A stretch of 58,805 bases of DNA from Allostellaceae bacterium (GTDB lineage: Bacteria; Pseudomonadota; Alphaproteobacteria; ATCC43930; CGMCC-115725), in contig JANWJX010000027.1 of assembly GCA_025451725.1 (NCBI GenBank), forward strand, positions 1 through 58,805. The letters are read 5' to 3'. The position numbers and the translations under genes were made by a program. Each line of letters starts with the position of its first letter. Position 1 is the stretch's first letter. Under the pieces are notes generated by a model. It did not search any database, was not told the origin of the DNA, and saw only the letters and a list, made by a program, of their open reading frames with translations. Of the stretch, positions 38,120-49,004 are shown in pieces.

Positions 38120-39027
38120 GACGCGTTCTCCACCATCCAGCCGACCAGCGAATTGAAATCGATGCCGGCATGGCGCGCAATATCGGGCACCAGCGAGGTC
38201 GGCGTCATGCCGGGCTGGGTGTTGATTTCGAGCAACACCATGCGGCCGGGCTCTCCGCGCGTGTCGTCGTAGCGCAGATCGGAACGGCTGACGCCGCGGC
38301 AATTGAGGGCGCGATGTGCGCCAAGCCCGATGCGCAGCGCCTCGTCATAAGCAGCGGGATGGATCGGCGCCGGCATCAAATGGTCGCTGCCGCCCGGCGC
38401 GTATTTCGCGTCGTAATCGTACATCTCGCGATTGGTCGGGCGGATTTCGAGCGCGCCGAGCGCGCGACCCCCCATCACGGCAACGGTGATCTCGCGGCCC
38501 GGGACGTAACGCTCCACCAGCGCTTCGCCGCCGAACTTCCAGTTCTTCGCTTCATCGGACCAGCGATTGTCGCCCTGGCGCACGATGCGCACGCCGACGC
38601 TCGAGCCTTCATCGACCGGCTTTACCACGAAGGGACGCGGCATCACGTCGCCACCGGCGAGGTCGACGCGCGCCACCACCTTGCTCTCGGCAAGCGGCAG
38701 GCCGGCGGCGGCGAATACCGCCTTGGCCGAAGGCTTGTGCATTGCGATCGCCGAAGCGACGACGCCGGAGTGCGTATAGGGGATGCGCAGGAATTCCAGC
38801 ACACCCTGAATCGTGCCGTCCTCGCCGCCCTTGCCGTGCAGCGCGTTGAACACGACGTCAGGGCGCGGGCTCAGCGCGGCGGCGAGCGCCGTGAGATCGC
38901 GCGTGACGTCGATTTCGGTCACGTTGTGGCCGATGGCGCGCAGCGCCTTGGCGCATTCGCGGCCGCTGATCAGCGAAACCTCACGCTCGACCGACCAGCC
39001 GCCTTTGAGGACCGCGACCCGGCTCAT
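38107..39027 (-). CDS. ddl: D-alanine-D-alanine ligase
   Basis: 306 residues of the ATP-grasp fold. Family features: KGGWSVEREVSLISG at the start, NALHGKGGEDGTIQG, VKPVDEGSSVGVRIV and the metal-binding VLLEINTQPGMTPTSLVP. Makes the D-Ala-D-Ala used by MurF. The ATG at 39027 forms an ATGA overlap with murB. Confidence 0.95.
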   Translation of the reverse strand: MSRVAVLKGGWSVEREVSLISGRECAKALRAIGHNVTEIDVTRDLTALAAALSPRPDVVFNALHGKGGEDGTIQGVLEFLRIPYTHSGVVASAIAMHKPSAKAVFAAAGLPLAESKVVARVDLAGGDVMPRPFVVKPVDEGSSVGVRIVRQGDNRWSDEAKNWKFGGEALVERYVPGREITVAVMGGRALGALEIRPTNREMYDYDAKYAPGGSDHLMPAPIHPAAYDEALRIGLGAHRALNCRGVSRSDLRYDDTRGEPGRMVLLEINTQPGMTPTSLVPDIARHAGIDFNSLVGWMVENASCDS

Positions 39028-39968
39028 GCCACACCTCGGATCGGGTCGAGCGGCTTGCCCACGCGGCGGATTTCCCATTCCAACGTGATACCGAACTGCT
39101 GATGCACGCGGCGGCGCACTTCCTCGCCCAGACCTTCGAGGTCGGCGGCGGTGGCGTTGCCGGCATTGACGAGGAAATTGGCGTGCTTGTCGGACACCTG
39201 GGCGCCGCCGCGCAGCAGGCCGCGGCAGCCGGCGCGGTCGATCAGCTCCCACGCCTTGTGGCCGGGCGGATTGGCGAAGGTTGAGCCGCCGGTGCGGGCG
39301 CGGATCGGCTGGGAGGCCTCGCGCGCCGCCTGAATCTCGCCCATGCGCTTGGCGATCGCGTCCTTGTCGCCGGACCGGCCGCGGAACCGCGCGCCGACGA
39401 AGATCCAATCCTCGGGCAAGCTCGTGTGGCGATACGACAGGCCCAGTTCGTCAGGTGTCAGGGTGCGCAACGCGCCGGCGGGATCGATAGCCTGCGCCTC
39501 GACCAGCACGTCCTTGAACTCGGAACCATAGGCGCCCGCGTTCATGCGCAGCCCGCCGCCGACCGTGCCCGGAATCCCGGAAAGAAATTCGAGGCCTGTA
39601 ATCCCCGCCTCGCGCGCCGTTAGCGCGACATTGAGGTCGAGGGCGCCGGCGCCCGCGACGATGTCGGTGCCCACGACAGTGATCTCGGCGAAGCCGCGGC
39701 CGAGCCGCACCACCACGCCCGGAATGCCGCCGTCGCGGATCAGCAAGTTGGAGGCGACGCCGATCACCGTCACCGGTACGTCGGCCGGCTTGGCGGCGAT
39801 GAACGCGGCAAGGTCCCGCGCATCGACCGGGCGGAACAGCACTTCGGCAGGGCCGCCGACGCGGAACCAGGTCGACGCCGCCAGCGGCGCATTTTCAGCG
39901 ATACGGCCACGCACCGGCGGGAGGCGGTCGAGCAATCGGGTGCTCTCTTTGCGCGCGGTCATGATCAT
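39024..39968 (-). CDS. murB: UDP-N-acetylenolpyruvoylglucosamine reductase
   Basis: 314 residues, FAD-dependent. Visible: [17 protein letters not shown], the FAD-binding [35 protein letters not shown], and [20 protein letters not shown] with the catalytic serine. It reduces the enolpyruvyl group to make UDP-MurNAc. It starts in an ATGA overlap with murC; a second ATG two codons later is possible. Confidence 0.95.
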   Translation of the reverse strand: MIMTARKESTRLLDRLPPVRGRIAENAPLAASTWFRVGGPAEVLFRPVDARDLAAFIAAKPADVPVTVIGVASNLLIRDGGIPGVVVRLGRGFAEITVVGTDIVAGAGALDLNVALTAREAGITGLEFLSGIPGTVGGGLRMNAGAYGSEFKDVLVEAQAIDPAGALRTLTPDELGLSYRHTSLPEDWIFVGARFRGRSGDKDAIAKRMGEIQAAREASQPIRARTGGSTFANPPGHKAWELIDRAGCRGLLRGGAQVSDKHANFLVNAGNATAADLEGLGEEVRRRVHQQFGITLEWEIRRVGKPLDPIRGVA

Positions 39969-41404
39969 GCCGCCGATCCCGAGGCGTTACGTCGCGCCGA
40001 AGCGAGAGCGTCGAGTTCGGCGGGTAAGGCCTGCGCCCAGTTGGTGATCGAGCCGGCGCCGAGACAGACGACGAAATCGCCCGCCGCCGCCATTTCGGCA
40101 ACGGTCTCGGCCAAGTGTTGGGGCGCATCGACGCCTTGCGCGTCGCGGTGGCCGTGCGCGCGCAGGCCGGCGACCAGCGCGTCGCGGTTGATGCCTTCGA
40201 CCGGCTGCTCGCCGGCGGGATAGATGTCGGCGACCAGCACGGTGTCGGCGTCGTTGAAGCAGGTGCAGAATTGCTCGAACAGATTGGCGACACGTGTGTA
40301 GCGATGCGGCTGCACCACCGCGATGACGCGGCCGCCGGTCGCCTCGCGCGCCGCTTTCAGCACCGCCGCGATCTCGACCGGGTGATGGCCGTAATCGTCG
40401 ATCACCGTTACCCCACCCGACTCGCCGGTCTTGGTGAAGCGTCGCTTGACGCCGCCGAAGCCCGCCAGCGCCTTGACGATGACGGCGTCGCCGAGATGCA
40501 GTTCCTCGGCGATGGCGATGGCGGCAAGCGAGTTCTGGACATTGTGCGCGCCGAACATCGGCAGGCGCAGGCCGGTGATGGTGCGCGTCGTGCCCTTGGC
40601 GCGCTCGGCGATGGCGACGTCATAACGCGCGCCGTCGCGGCCCAGCTCGATATTGATCGCGCGCACATCGGCCTGCGGCGACAGGCCGTAGGTGACGATA
40701 CGGCGTTCGGACAATTTCGGAATCAGCGTCTGCACCACCGGATGGTCGATACACAGCGTCGCGAAACCGTAGAACGGAATGTTGGCGATGAAGCTTTCAA
40801 AGCCGCGCTGGAGCGCGTCGAAATCGCCCCAATGATCGAGATGCTCGGGGTCGATGTTGGTGACGACCGCGATGGTCGCCGGCAATTTGACGAAGGTGCC
40901 GTCGCTTTCGTCCGCCTCGACCACCATCCAGTCGCCGGCGCCAAGACGCGCGTTGGTTCCGTAGGCGTTGATGATGCCGCCGTTGATCACGGTCGGATCG
41001 AGCCCGGCCTCGTCCAGGAAGGCGCCGATCATCGAGGTGGTGGTGGTCTTGCCGTGTGTGCCGGCAACCGCGATGGACCATTTGAGGCGCATCAGCTCGC
41101 CCAGCATCTCGGCGCGCCGCACCACGGGAATGAGACGCGCGCGCGCCGCGACTACTTCGGGATTGTCCGGCTTCACCGCCGAGGACACGACCACGACCTG
41201 CGCGGCGTCGAGATTCTCGGCGCGGTGGCCGACTTCGACGCGGATACCGAGCGCGCGCAGACGCCGCACGTTGCCGCCGTCGGCGACGTCGCTGCCCTGC
41301 ACGCGATAGCCGAGATTGTGCAGGATTTCGGCGATGCCGCTCATGCCGATGCCGCCGATCCCGACGAAATGGATGGTGCCGATATGAAGAGGCAGGGTCT
41401 TCAT
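39965..41404 (-). CDS. murC: UDP-N-acetylmuramate-L-alanine ligase
   Basis: 479 residues. The N-terminal Rossmann part has [18 protein letters not shown], the ATP loop is [16 protein letters not shown], and [17 protein letters not shown] is the central domain signature. It adds the first amino acid to UDP-MurNAc. ATGA overlaps both neighbours. Confidence 0.97.
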   Translation of the reverse strand: MKTLPLHIGTIHFVGIGGIGMSGIAEILHNLGYRVQGSDVADGGNVRRLRALGIRVEVGHRAENLDAAQVVVVSSAVKPDNPEVVAARARLIPVVRRAEMLGELMRLKWSIAVAGTHGKTTTTSMIGAFLDEAGLDPTVINGGIINAYGTNARLGAGDWMVVEADESDGTFVKLPATIAVVTNIDPEHLDHWGDFDALQRGFESFIANIPFYGFATLCIDHPVVQTLIPKLSERRIVTYGLSPQADVRAINIELGRDGARYDVAIAERAKGTTRTITGLRLPMFGAHNVQNSLAAIAIAEELHLGDAVIVKALAGFGGVKRRFTKTGESGGVTVIDDYGHHPVEIAAVLKAAREATGGRVIAVVQPHRYTRVANLFEQFCTCFNDADTVLVADIYPAGEQPVEGINRDALVAGLRAHGHRDAQGVDAPQHLAETVAEMAAAGDFVVCLGAGSITNWAQALPAELDALASARRNASGSAA

Positions 41405-42540
41405 GCCGCCCGCCTTTCCAGCGGCGCGTGGCTGCCGTTGCCGTTGGCGCCGCCTGCGAGCCGGTCGACGAGATCGGCGAGGTCGTGCGCCGCCTGCGGC
41501 CGGCCTTGCGAATTGGCGGAAGCGGCGGCCTGCGCGAGACGCGCCGCGTCGCCCATCAGCGATGCGAGGCGCGCCGCCAGCGCGTCCGGCGTGAATTCCT
41601 GTTCCGTCATCACCCAAGCGGCGCCGTTGGCGGCGAAGGCGCGCGCATTGAGGGTCTGATGATCCTCGGCGGCGGCGGCGAACGGCACCAGAATCGCGGG
41701 CCTGCCGACCGCGCCGAGCTCGGCGACGGTCGAGGCGCCGGCGCGCGAAATCACCAGATGCGCGCCGGCGAGCCGCGCCGGCACGTCGTCGAAGAAGGTT
41801 GAGGTCTCGGCGGCGATGGCGTGGTCGCGATAGATCCGGCGCGCCGCCTCGATGTCCTCGGGGCGTGCCTGCTGCGCGATCTCGATGCGTTGACGGATGG
41901 CCGGATCGAGCGCGGCGATCGCGCGCGGCACCACGGCGCTGAGGATGCGCGCGCCCTGGCTTCCGCCCAGCACCAGGATATTGAAGGGCGCGTCGGCGGC
42001 AATGGCGGGATAGGAGACGCCGCGCATCATCGCGATGGCGGGCCGCACCGGATTGCCGGTGAGCTGCACCTTGGCGCGGTCGCGCGGGCGGATGCCCTGG
42101 GTCTCGGCGAACGAGGTGGCAATGCGCGCGACGCGGGCCGCAAGCAACCGGTTGGCACGGCCCAGGAGCGCGTTCTGCTCGTGGATCAGGCTCGGCAGGC
42201 CGAGACGCGATGCCGCGATCATGGTCGGCACCGACGGATAGCCGCCGAAGCCGGCGACGCAGGCAGGCACCAGGCGCTTCAGCAAACGCTGCGCGCCGAG
42301 CGTGCCGAGCGCCATCTCGGCGACGGCGACGACTTTCCCCGTGAGGCCGGCTTCGAGCCGGCCGGCGCGGATGCGGTGCAGCTCGACGCCGATTTTGTCG
42401 CCGAATGTCTGGCCGCGCCGGTCGGTGATGAGCGCGACCCGATAGCCGCGCGTCATCAGCTCGCGCGCCAGCGCCTCGGCGGGGAACAAGTGGCCGCCGG
42501 TGCCGCCCGCCGCGAGCGCGATGAGCTTCTTGCCGCTCAC
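41401..42540 (-). CDS. murG: lipid II synthase MurG (GlcNAc transferase)
   Basis: 379 residues of the GT-B fold. G-loop [17 protein letters not shown], the second G-loop [28 protein letters not shown], and [23 protein letters not shown] all match. It adds GlcNAc to lipid I on the inner membrane. The start is GTG, overlapping the ftsW stop as GTGA; upstream open frame lies inside ftsW. Confidence 0.96.
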   Translation of the reverse strand: MSGKKLIALAAGGTGGHLFPAEALARELMTRGYRVALITDRRGQTFGDKIGVELHRIRAGRLEAGLTGKVVAVAEMALGTLGAQRLLKRLVPACVAGFGGYPSVPTMIAASRLGLPSLIHEQNALLGRANRLLAARVARIATSFAETQGIRPRDRAKVQLTGNPVRPAIAMMRGVSYPAIAADAPFNILVLGGSQGARILSAVVPRAIAALDPAIRQRIEIAQQARPEDIEAARRIYRDHAIAAETSTFFDDVPARLAGAHLVISRAGASTVAELGAVGRPAILVPFAAAAEDHQTLNARAFAANGAAWVMTEQEFTPDALAARLASLMGDAARLAQAAASANSQGRPQAAHDLADLVDRLAGGANGNGSHAPLERRAA

Positions 42541-43655
42541 GTCTCGCCTCCGAAGCGGCGGCGGGTAAGCGCCAGCGCCATGCCCATGGTCAGGCCGAGT
42601 GCCACCAGCGACGAACCGCCATAGGAAATGAACGGCAGCGTCATGCCCTTGGTCGGCATCAGTTCCAGCGACGACGCCATGTTGATGACGGCCTGCAGGC
42701 CGAACTGGACGAAGAGGCCGGTGGCGGCCAGCACGACGAAGAGATTGTTCTCCTGCATCAGGCGCGAGAAGCCGCGCAGCACGATGAAGCCGAACAGCGC
42801 CACGATCAGGAGGCACACGATCAGGCCCAGCTCCTCGCCGGCGACGGCGAAGACGAAGTCGGCATGGGCGTCGGGCAGGAATTGTTTCATCGTGCCTTCG
42901 CCCGGGCCGCGTCCCCACAGACCGCCATTCATGAAGGCGTCCATGGCGCGATGGATCTGGTAGGAGTTGCTCGCCGTCGGATCGAGGAAACGGTCGACGC
43001 GGCTGGTGACATGGGGCAGGGCGACATAGGCGCCGACCATCGCGCCGCCGCCCGCCATCACGAACGCGACCACCCAGAACAGATTGAGGCCCGCCAGGAA
43101 GAACTGGATGAAGAACACGGCGGTCACCACCACCGCCATGCCGAGATCGGGCTGCTTGATGAGCAGGCCGACGATGCCGAACAGCAGCAGGATCGCGATC
43201 CACTGGCCGGGGAATTTCGGGGTGAGCTTGTGCTGGGCGAACAGCCACGCCGCCAGCACCGCGAAGCACGGCTTGACGAATTCCGACGGCTGCAAGGACA
43301 CGAACGGTAGCGCAATCCAGCGGCGCGCGCCCTTGATCTCCATGCCGCCGACCAGCGTGTAAGCGAGGCCGAGGACGAACACGACAAACACGACGAGCGC
43401 CAGGCGGCGGACGTCGCGCGGGCTCATCAGCGACACCGAGAACATCACCGCCAGCGCGATCGGCAGCTCGATGAGATAGTGATGGACGAAATATTGCGGG
43501 GTCGAGGCGTGGATGCGGATCGCGACGGCCGGCGACGACGCCATGATCATCAGCGCGCCGAGCCCGATCAGCGCCGCCAGCGCCACCAGCGTCCAGCGGT
43601 CGACGGTCCACCACCATTGCGCCACCGCGCTTTGATCGGTGCGGGCGTATTTCAT
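42537..43655 (-). CDS. ftsW: lipid II polymerase FtsW (SEDS family)
   Basis: 372 residues with about ten membrane helices. SEDS signatures include [20 protein letters not shown], the catalytic-region aspartate in [11 protein letters not shown], and the C-terminal [19 protein letters not shown]. It polymerises septal glycan with FtsI. Confidence 0.96.
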   Translation of the reverse strand: MKYARTDQSAVAQWWWTVDRWTLVALAALIGLGALMIMASSPAVAIRIHASTPQYFVHHYLIELPIALAVMFSVSLMSPRDVRRLALVVFVVFVLGLAYTLVGGMEIKGARRWIALPFVSLQPSEFVKPCFAVLAAWLFAQHKLTPKFPGQWIAILLLFGIVGLLIKQPDLGMAVVVTAVFFIQFFLAGLNLFWVVAFVMAGGGAMVGAYVALPHVTSRVDRFLDPTASNSYQIHRAMDAFMNGGLWGRGPGEGTMKQFLPDAHADFVFAVAGEELGLIVCLLIVALFGFIVLRGFSRLMQENNLFVVLAATGLFVQFGLQAVINMASSLELMPTKGMTLPFISYGGSSLVALGLTMGMALALTRRRFGGET

Positions 43656-45025
43656 GGCGCCCCCGGCAAGGAAGCGACCAGCGCGCGGAACGCTTCGCCG
43701 CGCGCTTCGAAATCGGTGAACTGGTCGAACGACGCGCAGGCCGGCGACAGCAGCACGATTCCGCGCTCGGCCTTGGCGGCGGCGAAGGCCGCGGCGACCG
43801 CCTTGTCGAGCGTGACGTCGATCTCATGCGGCACCGCGCCGCCGAGCGTCGCGGCGAAATCCGGGGCCGCCTGGCCGATCAGGAAGGCGCGTCGGATGCG
43901 TGGGAAGAACGGCGCGAGTTCCGTGATCCCGCCTTCCTTCGGCACGCCGCCAGCGATCCAGTAGACCGACTCATAGCAGGCGAGCGCCTTCGACGTCGCG
44001 TCGGCGTTGGTCGCCTTCGAGTCGTTGACGAAACGCACGCCCGAAACGGTCGCGACCGGCTCCTGCCGGTGTTTGAGGCCGGGGAAGCTCGCGATCCCCG
44101 CGACGATATCGGCGCGGGCAAGCCCCAACGCACGCGTCGCGGCATAGGCGGCGGCGGCATTCTGCCAATTGTGCCGCCCCGGGAGGAGCGGCACGTCTTT
44201 CAAATCCATCACTTTTTCGGCGCTTCGTCCTAAATCGTCAAACAAACTGCCGTCTTCGACGAACACGCCCCCCGTGACTCGGCTGATAACCGAGATTCGG
44301 GTGACATTCCAAGAATTCTCGCGCGACACGGCGTCCGCGACGGCTCGGCTCGTCTCGTCGTCGACGCCGATCACCGCGACTTGGTTGCCGCGTCGCGTTC
44401 TGAAGATGCGGCGTTTGGCGGAGACGTAGCCCGCCATCCCGCCGTGCCGGTCGAGATGGTCCGGGGTCAGGTTGAGCCAGACCGCGACATCGAAGCCGGC
44501 GCGGTCGATCAGTTCGAGTTGATAGGAGGAAAGTTCGAGCACATAGGTGCCGTCGCGACCGAGTCGCGCCAGGGTCAGGGCCGGCGTGCCGAGATTGCCG
44601 CCGACCTGCACTTTGCGGCCGGCGGCGCCGACGATATGGCCGATCAGCGCAGTGGTGGTGGATTTGCCGTTGGTGCCGGTGACGCCGACATAGCGCGCCT
44701 CGGGGCAGGACAGGGCCAGGAGCTCGATATCGCCGACGATCGGCGTGCCGGCGCGCTTCGCCGCCGCCGCGACTGGGTTGGGCTTGGGGAAAGTGTGGGG
44801 GATGCCGGGCGACAGGACCAGGGCCTTGACCCTGGCAAAATCCGTCTCGGCGAGGTCGGCGAGCGGAAGGCCGCGTTTTTGCGCCGTATCGCGCCGGCCG
44901 GGCGAATCGTCCCAGGCCAGCACTTGCGCGCCGCCCGCCAATAGGGCTTCGGCGGCCGCTAGCCCCGACCGCGCCAACCCCATTACCGCAACTGTGTCGC
45001 CCTTGAAGCTCTCAACCTCGATCAT
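43652..45025 (-). CDS. murD: UDP-N-acetylmuramoylalanine-D-glutamate ligase
   Basis: 457 residues. [21 protein letters not shown] binds UDP-MurNAc-Ala, [18 protein letters not shown] is the ATP loop, and [17 protein letters not shown] is the family signature. Adds D-glutamate to the growing stem peptide. 4-base overlaps join it to mraY and ftsW. Confidence 0.96.
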   Translation of the reverse strand: MIEVESFKGDTVAVMGLARSGLAAAEALLAGGAQVLAWDDSPGRRDTAQKRGLPLADLAETDFARVKALVLSPGIPHTFPKPNPVAAAAKRAGTPIVGDIELLALSCPEARYVGVTGTNGKSTTTALIGHIVGAAGRKVQVGGNLGTPALTLARLGRDGTYVLELSSYQLELIDRAGFDVAVWLNLTPDHLDRHGGMAGYVSAKRRIFRTRRGNQVAVIGVDDETSRAVADAVSRENSWNVTRISVISRVTGGVFVEDGSLFDDLGRSAEKVMDLKDVPLLPGRHNWQNAAAAYAATRALGLARADIVAGIASFPGLKHRQEPVATVSGVRFVNDSKATNADATSKALACYESVYWIAGGVPKEGGITELAPFFPRIRRAFLIGQAAPDFAATLGGAVPHEIDVTLDKAVAAAFAAAKAERGIVLLSPACASFDQFTDFEARGEAFRALVASLPGAP

Positions 45026-46110
45026 CGCAATTTCAACGTCGATAGACCGCCGATCGCCAGGATCGACGCGATTATCCAGAACCGAATGACGATGGTCGGT
45101 TCCTGCCAGCCCTTTTTTTCGAAATGGTGGTGCAGCGGCGCCATCATGAAAACGCGGCGTCCGGTCAGCTTGAAGCTCGCCACCTGCACGATCACCGACA
45201 CGGTCTCGAGCACGAACAACCCGCCGACAATGACCAATACGAGTTCATGCTTGGTCACGAGGCTGACGGCGCCCAGCGCCCCGCCGATCGCCAGCGAGCC
45301 GGTGTCGCCCATGAAGACCATGGCCGGTGGCGCGTTGAACCACAGGAAGCCCAGGCCCGCGCCGCACATCGCCGCGCAGAAAATGCCGAGCTCGCCTGCG
45401 CCGGGGACGTGATGGATCTGCAAGTAGTTGGAAAAGATCAGATTGCCGACCAGGTACGCGATCAGCGCGAACACCCCGGCCGCGATCATCGACGGCACGA
45501 TGGCAAGCCCGTCGAGCCCGTCGGTCAGGTTCACCGCGTTGGAAAAGCCGGCGACCACGATCATGCCGAACGGCACGAAGAACCAGCCAAGGTTGATCAT
45601 GAAATTCTTGGCGAACGGCACCGCGAGCCGCGCCGACAGGTCATTCGGCGAAATCCACATCACCGCGATGGCCGCGCAGCCGCCGATGAACAATTGCAGC
45701 AGGAATTTCATCCGGCTCGACAGGCCACGCGACGAGCGCTTGGTCAGTTTCTGGTAGTCGTCGATGAAACCGATGCCGCCGCACGCCACCGTCACCGCCA
45801 GCACCACCCAGACATAGCGGTTAGTCAGGTCGGCCCACAGCAGGGTCGAGACGATCAGGGCGAGGAGGATCAGGAATCCGCCCATGGTCGGCGTGCCGCG
45901 CTTGCGCACCAGATGATCGGCCGGGCCGTCGAGGCGGATCGGCTGGCCTTCGGCCTGTTTCGATTTGAGCCAGGCGATGATGCGCGGCCCCGCCCAGAAC
46001 GCGATCACCAGCGCCGTCACCAGCGCGCCGCCCGAACGGAAGGTCAGATACCGGAACAGGTTGAAGGGCGTGAAGAAATCGGAGAAGCGCGGCAGAATCT
46101 CGTACAGCAT
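45022..46110 (-). CDS. mraY: phospho-N-acetylmuramoyl-pentapeptide transferase
   Basis: 362 residues with about ten membrane helices. The catalytic aspartates are in [19 protein letters not shown], and [15 protein letters not shown] is the second signature. It makes lipid I on undecaprenyl phosphate. It starts 3 bases after murF. Confidence 0.97.
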   Translation of the reverse strand: MLYEILPRFSDFFTPFNLFRYLTFRSGGALVTALVIAFWAGPRIIAWLKSKQAEGQPIRLDGPADHLVRKRGTPTMGGFLILLALIVSTLLWADLTNRYVWVVLAVTVACGGIGFIDDYQKLTKRSSRGLSSRMKFLLQLFIGGCAAIAVMWISPNDLSARLAVPFAKNFMINLGWFFVPFGMIVVAGFSNAVNLTDGLDGLAIVPSMIAAGVFALIAYLVGNLIFSNYLQIHHVPGAGELGIFCAAMCGAGLGFLWFNAPPAMVFMGDTGSLAIGGALGAVSLVTKHELVLVIVGGLFVLETVSVIVQVASFKLTGRRVFMMAPLHHHFEKKGWQEPTIVIRFWIIASILAIGGLSTLKLR

Positions 46111-46113
46111 CTC

Positions 46114-47523
46114 TCAGCCTTTGGCCGTCAGCGCCGGCGCTGCCGTCAGCCGCGACACGATCTTGTCCATGCGGATGCCGCGCGAGCCCTTGACCGAAAC
46201 GACGTCGCCGGGGCGCAGCGTCGCGGCGATCCGCTCGGCCATCGCGGCGGAATCGGCGTCGTGGCCGCCGCGCATCGCCTTGGGCAACGCGCGGTCGAGC
46301 GACGCCATCGCTTCGCCGACGGTGAAGACTAGGTCGATCTTGGCCTCGGCCAGCGGTTGGGCCAGGGCGGCGTGAAGCTCGGGGGCGCGGTCGCCCATTT
46401 CCAGCATGTCGCCCAGCACCGCGATGCGGCGGCCGCCGGGCCCGGGTCTGCTCGTGGCCAGCACCGCGACGGCGGCGCGGATCGACGCCGGACTGGCATT
46501 GTAGCTTTCGTCGATCAACTCGGCGTCGCCTTGGGCCAGACTGACGCGATGGCGGCGGCCGCGGCCGTCGAGCGGCCTCAATTGCGCGAAGGCGCCCGCG
46601 GTGGCGGCGATGTCGCCGCCCAGCGCGCGCACGACGCCGAGCACGCCCAAACTGTTCATCACCCAATGCCGGCCGGGCGAGCCGATGCAATAATCGAAAA
46701 TCTCGCCTTCGATCGACACGGCGACGGCGCTGGCGGTGGCATGCAGATGGCAGTCGACCAGCCGGACCGTCGCATCGTCATGGGCGCCGAAGCCAATTAT
46801 ACGGCTTAGGCCGGCGGCGCGCGCGGCGGCTTCGAGCCTGCCGTACCATTCGTTGTCGCGGTTCAGCACGGCGGCGCCGTTGCCGTCCATGCCGCGAAAA
46901 ATCTCCGCCTTGGCGTCGGCGATAGCGGCGACCGAGGAGAAGAAGCCGAGATGCGCCGGTTCGACGGTGGTGATGAGGGCGACATGCGGCCGCGCCAGTT
47001 TCGACAGCGCCTCGATCTCGCCCGGATGGTTCATGCCGAGCTCGAACACGCCGAAACGCGCGTCGCGCGGCATGCGGGAAAGCGAGAGCGGCACGCCCCA
47101 TTGATTGTTGAGGCTGCCGGCGGAAGCGTGGATCGGGCCGAGCCGGCCGAGCGCCTGCCGCAGCGCTTCCTTGGTGCCGGTTTTGCCGACGCTACCGGTG
47201 ACGGCGACAATCCGGGCGCCGCTGCGCTTGCGCGCGGCGGCACCCAGATCGCCTAACGCGGCCATGGTGTCACGGACAATGAGGAGAGGCAGCTCATTGT
47301 CACTGCCGGGGGGGCGGCGATGCACCACGGCCGCGCTAGCTCCATGAGCGAACGCGTCCCCCAAAAAATCATGCCCGTCGACCCGCGGGCCGGCGAGCGC
47401 CACAAACAAATCGCCGCGCGCGAGACTGCGGCTGTCGATCGAAACGCCTGACGCCTGCCATGCTCGCGTGCTGGTGCCGCCCGTGGCGCTGTCGGCGTCG
47501 GCGGCGGTCCAGAGCGCGGTCAT
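46114..47523 (-). CDS. murF: UDP-MurNAc-tripeptide D-alanyl-D-alanine ligase
   Basis: 469 residues. The ATP loop is VTGSVGKTGTKEALRQAL, with NNQWGVPLSLSRMP and FELGMNHPGEIEAL as family features and YNASPASIRAAVAVL in the C-terminal part. It adds D-Ala-D-Ala supplied by Ddl. Starts in an ATGA overlap with murE. Confidence 0.96.
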   Translation of the reverse strand: MTALWTAADADSATGGTSTRAWQASGVSIDSRSLARGDLFVALAGPRVDGHDFLGDAFAHGASAAVVHRRPPGSDNELPLLIVRDTMAALGDLGAAARKRSGARIVAVTGSVGKTGTKEALRQALGRLGPIHASAGSLNNQWGVPLSLSRMPRDARFGVFELGMNHPGEIEALSKLARPHVALITTVEPAHLGFFSSVAAIADAKAEIFRGMDGNGAAVLNRDNEWYGRLEAAARAAGLSRIIGFGAHDDATVRLVDCHLHATASAVAVSIEGEIFDYCIGSPGRHWVMNSLGVLGVVRALGGDIAATAGAFAQLRPLDGRGRRHRVSLAQGDAELIDESYNASPASIRAAVAVLATSRPGPGGRRIAVLGDMLEMGDRAPELHAALAQPLAEAKIDLVFTVGEAMASLDRALPKAMRGGHDADSAAMAERIAATLRPGDVVSVKGSRGIRMDKIVSRLTAAPALTAKG

Positions 47524-49004
47524 GCGGCGCTACCCAATTCCGCCAGCGCGGCGCGCGCCACGTCGGCGTCCGAGAACGGCAAGGTCTTGCCGGCGATAAT
47601 CTGTCCCGTCTCGTGCCCCTTGCCCGCGAGCAGCAGCGCGTCGCCCGCGCGCAGCATGGCGAGGCCGCGGCGGATCGCGTCGGCACGGTCGCCGATCTCG
47701 ATGGCGCCGGGGCAGGCCGCGAGGATGGCGCGGCGGATCGAAGCGGGATCTTCGCCGCGCGGATTGTCGTCGGTGACGATGACGATGTCGGCGAGCAGCT
47801 TGGCGACGGCGCCCATTTGCGGCCGCTTGCCGGTGTCGCGGTCGCCGCCGGCGCCGAACACCACGACGATGCGGCCGGCGCAATGACCGCGCAGCGATTT
47901 GAGCGCGTTCTCGAGCGCGTCGGGCGTATGCGCGTAATCGACCAGGATCGGTGCGCCCGAGGGGTGCGTCCCGACTCGTTCCATGCGGCCCGGTGCGCCC
48001 TGCAGCGACGGCACCAGCGCGACGGCGCGCGCGAGATCGGCGCCGGTGGCAACCGCAAGGCCGAGCGCCGCGAGTACGTTCATGGCCTGAAATTCGCCGA
48101 TCAGCGGCAACGCGACATCGTGGCGTGCGCCCATCAGATCGAGGGTGAGTTCCTGGCCGGCCGCAGTCGGTTTCGCCGCGATGAGGCGCAGCGCCGCCTT
48201 GGCGTGCCGGCCATAGCCGGTGACATGAAGGCCGCGCGCGGCGCACATCAGGGCCAGCTCGGCGCCGGTCTCGTCGTCGAGATTGACCACCGCCGTACCG
48301 TCGCGCGCCAAAAGCTCGGTGAACAGCCGCGTCTTGGCGGCGCGATACGAAGCCATGTCGTGGTGGTAATCGAGATGGTCGCGCGTCAGGTTGGTGAAGG
48401 CGGCGGCCTTCGGCTTCAGCCCGTCGAGACGGAACTGGTCGAGGCCGTGACTCGAGGCTTCGATGGCGACGTGATCGATGCCGCTTTGTGCCAGCGCGTT
48501 GAGCTCGGAATGAAGCGTGATCGGGTCTGGTGTGGTGAGCGAGCCCGAACGCGCGAAGCCAGGTGCGACGATGCCGATGGTGCCGAGGCTCGCGGCCGGC
48601 CAGCCTATTCCCTGCCAGAGCTGGCGGGTGAATACCGTGACCGAGGTTTTGCCGTTGGTGCCGGTGACGGCCGCGACGGTCTCGGGCTGCGGACGATAGA
48701 ATCGTGCCGCCATACGCGCGATGCGTCGGCGCGGGTTAGGGTCGCCGACCACTGTGACCGGCGGCGTGCGCTGGGTCAGCGCGTCATAGCTCCTGGGGTC
48801 GTCGGTCAGGATTACCACGGCGCCGCGCGCCACGGCGTCGTCGACGAATTGCTTGCCGTCGGTATTTGTGCCGGGCAGCGCGGCGAAGACGAATCCATCC
48901 TCGACGCGCCGTGAATCCAAACTCAGGCCGCGAATCTCGGGATCGCCGGGCGGCGCAATGATGGCGATGCCGCCTTCCCCATTCATTAGCTCACTCAGCC
49001 GCAA
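47520..49004 (-). CDS. murE: UDP-MurNAc-tripeptide synthetase (meso-DAP adding)
   Basis: 494 residues. ATP loop VTGTNGKTSVTVFTRQLW near residue 113. The sequence TDDNPRGEDPASIRRAI carries D-N-P-R, the signature for meso-diaminopimelate rather than lysine, so the peptidoglycan is of the usual Gram-negative type. It overlaps the end of ftsI by 14 bases. Confidence 0.96.
   Translation of the reverse strand: MRLSELMNGEGGIAIIAPPGDPEIRGLSLDSRRVEDGFVFAALPGTNTDGKQFVDDAVARGAVVILTDDPRSYDALTQRTPPVTVVGDPNPRRRIARMAARFYRPQPETVAAVTGTNGKTSVTVFTRQLWQGIGWPAASLGTIGIVAPGFARSGSLTTPDPITLHSELNALAQSGIDHVAIEASSHGLDQFRLDGLKPKAAAFTNLTRDHLDYHHDMASYRAAKTRLFTELLARDGTAVVNLDDETGAELALMCAARGLHVTGYGRHAKAALRLIAAKPTAAGQELTLDLMGARHDVALPLIGEFQAMNVLAALGLAVATGADLARAVALVPSLQGAPGRMERVGTHPSGAPILVDYAHTPDALENALKSLRGHCAGRIVVVFGAGGDRDTGKRPQMGAVAKLLADIVIVTDDNPRGEDPASIRRAILAACPGAIEIGDRADAIRRGLAMLRAGDALLLAGKGHETGQIIAGKTLPFSDADVARAALAELGSAA

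Noticed and set aside
40115-41659. 514-codon frame opposite murC
   Set aside because: Antisense to a conserved murein ligase; no ribosome-binding site or family match.
41401-43827. Single long protein from ftsW region into murG
   Set aside because: The murG frame stays open upstream inside ftsW, but the out-of-frame part is not protein-like; FtsW is in another frame and murG starts at GTG 42540.
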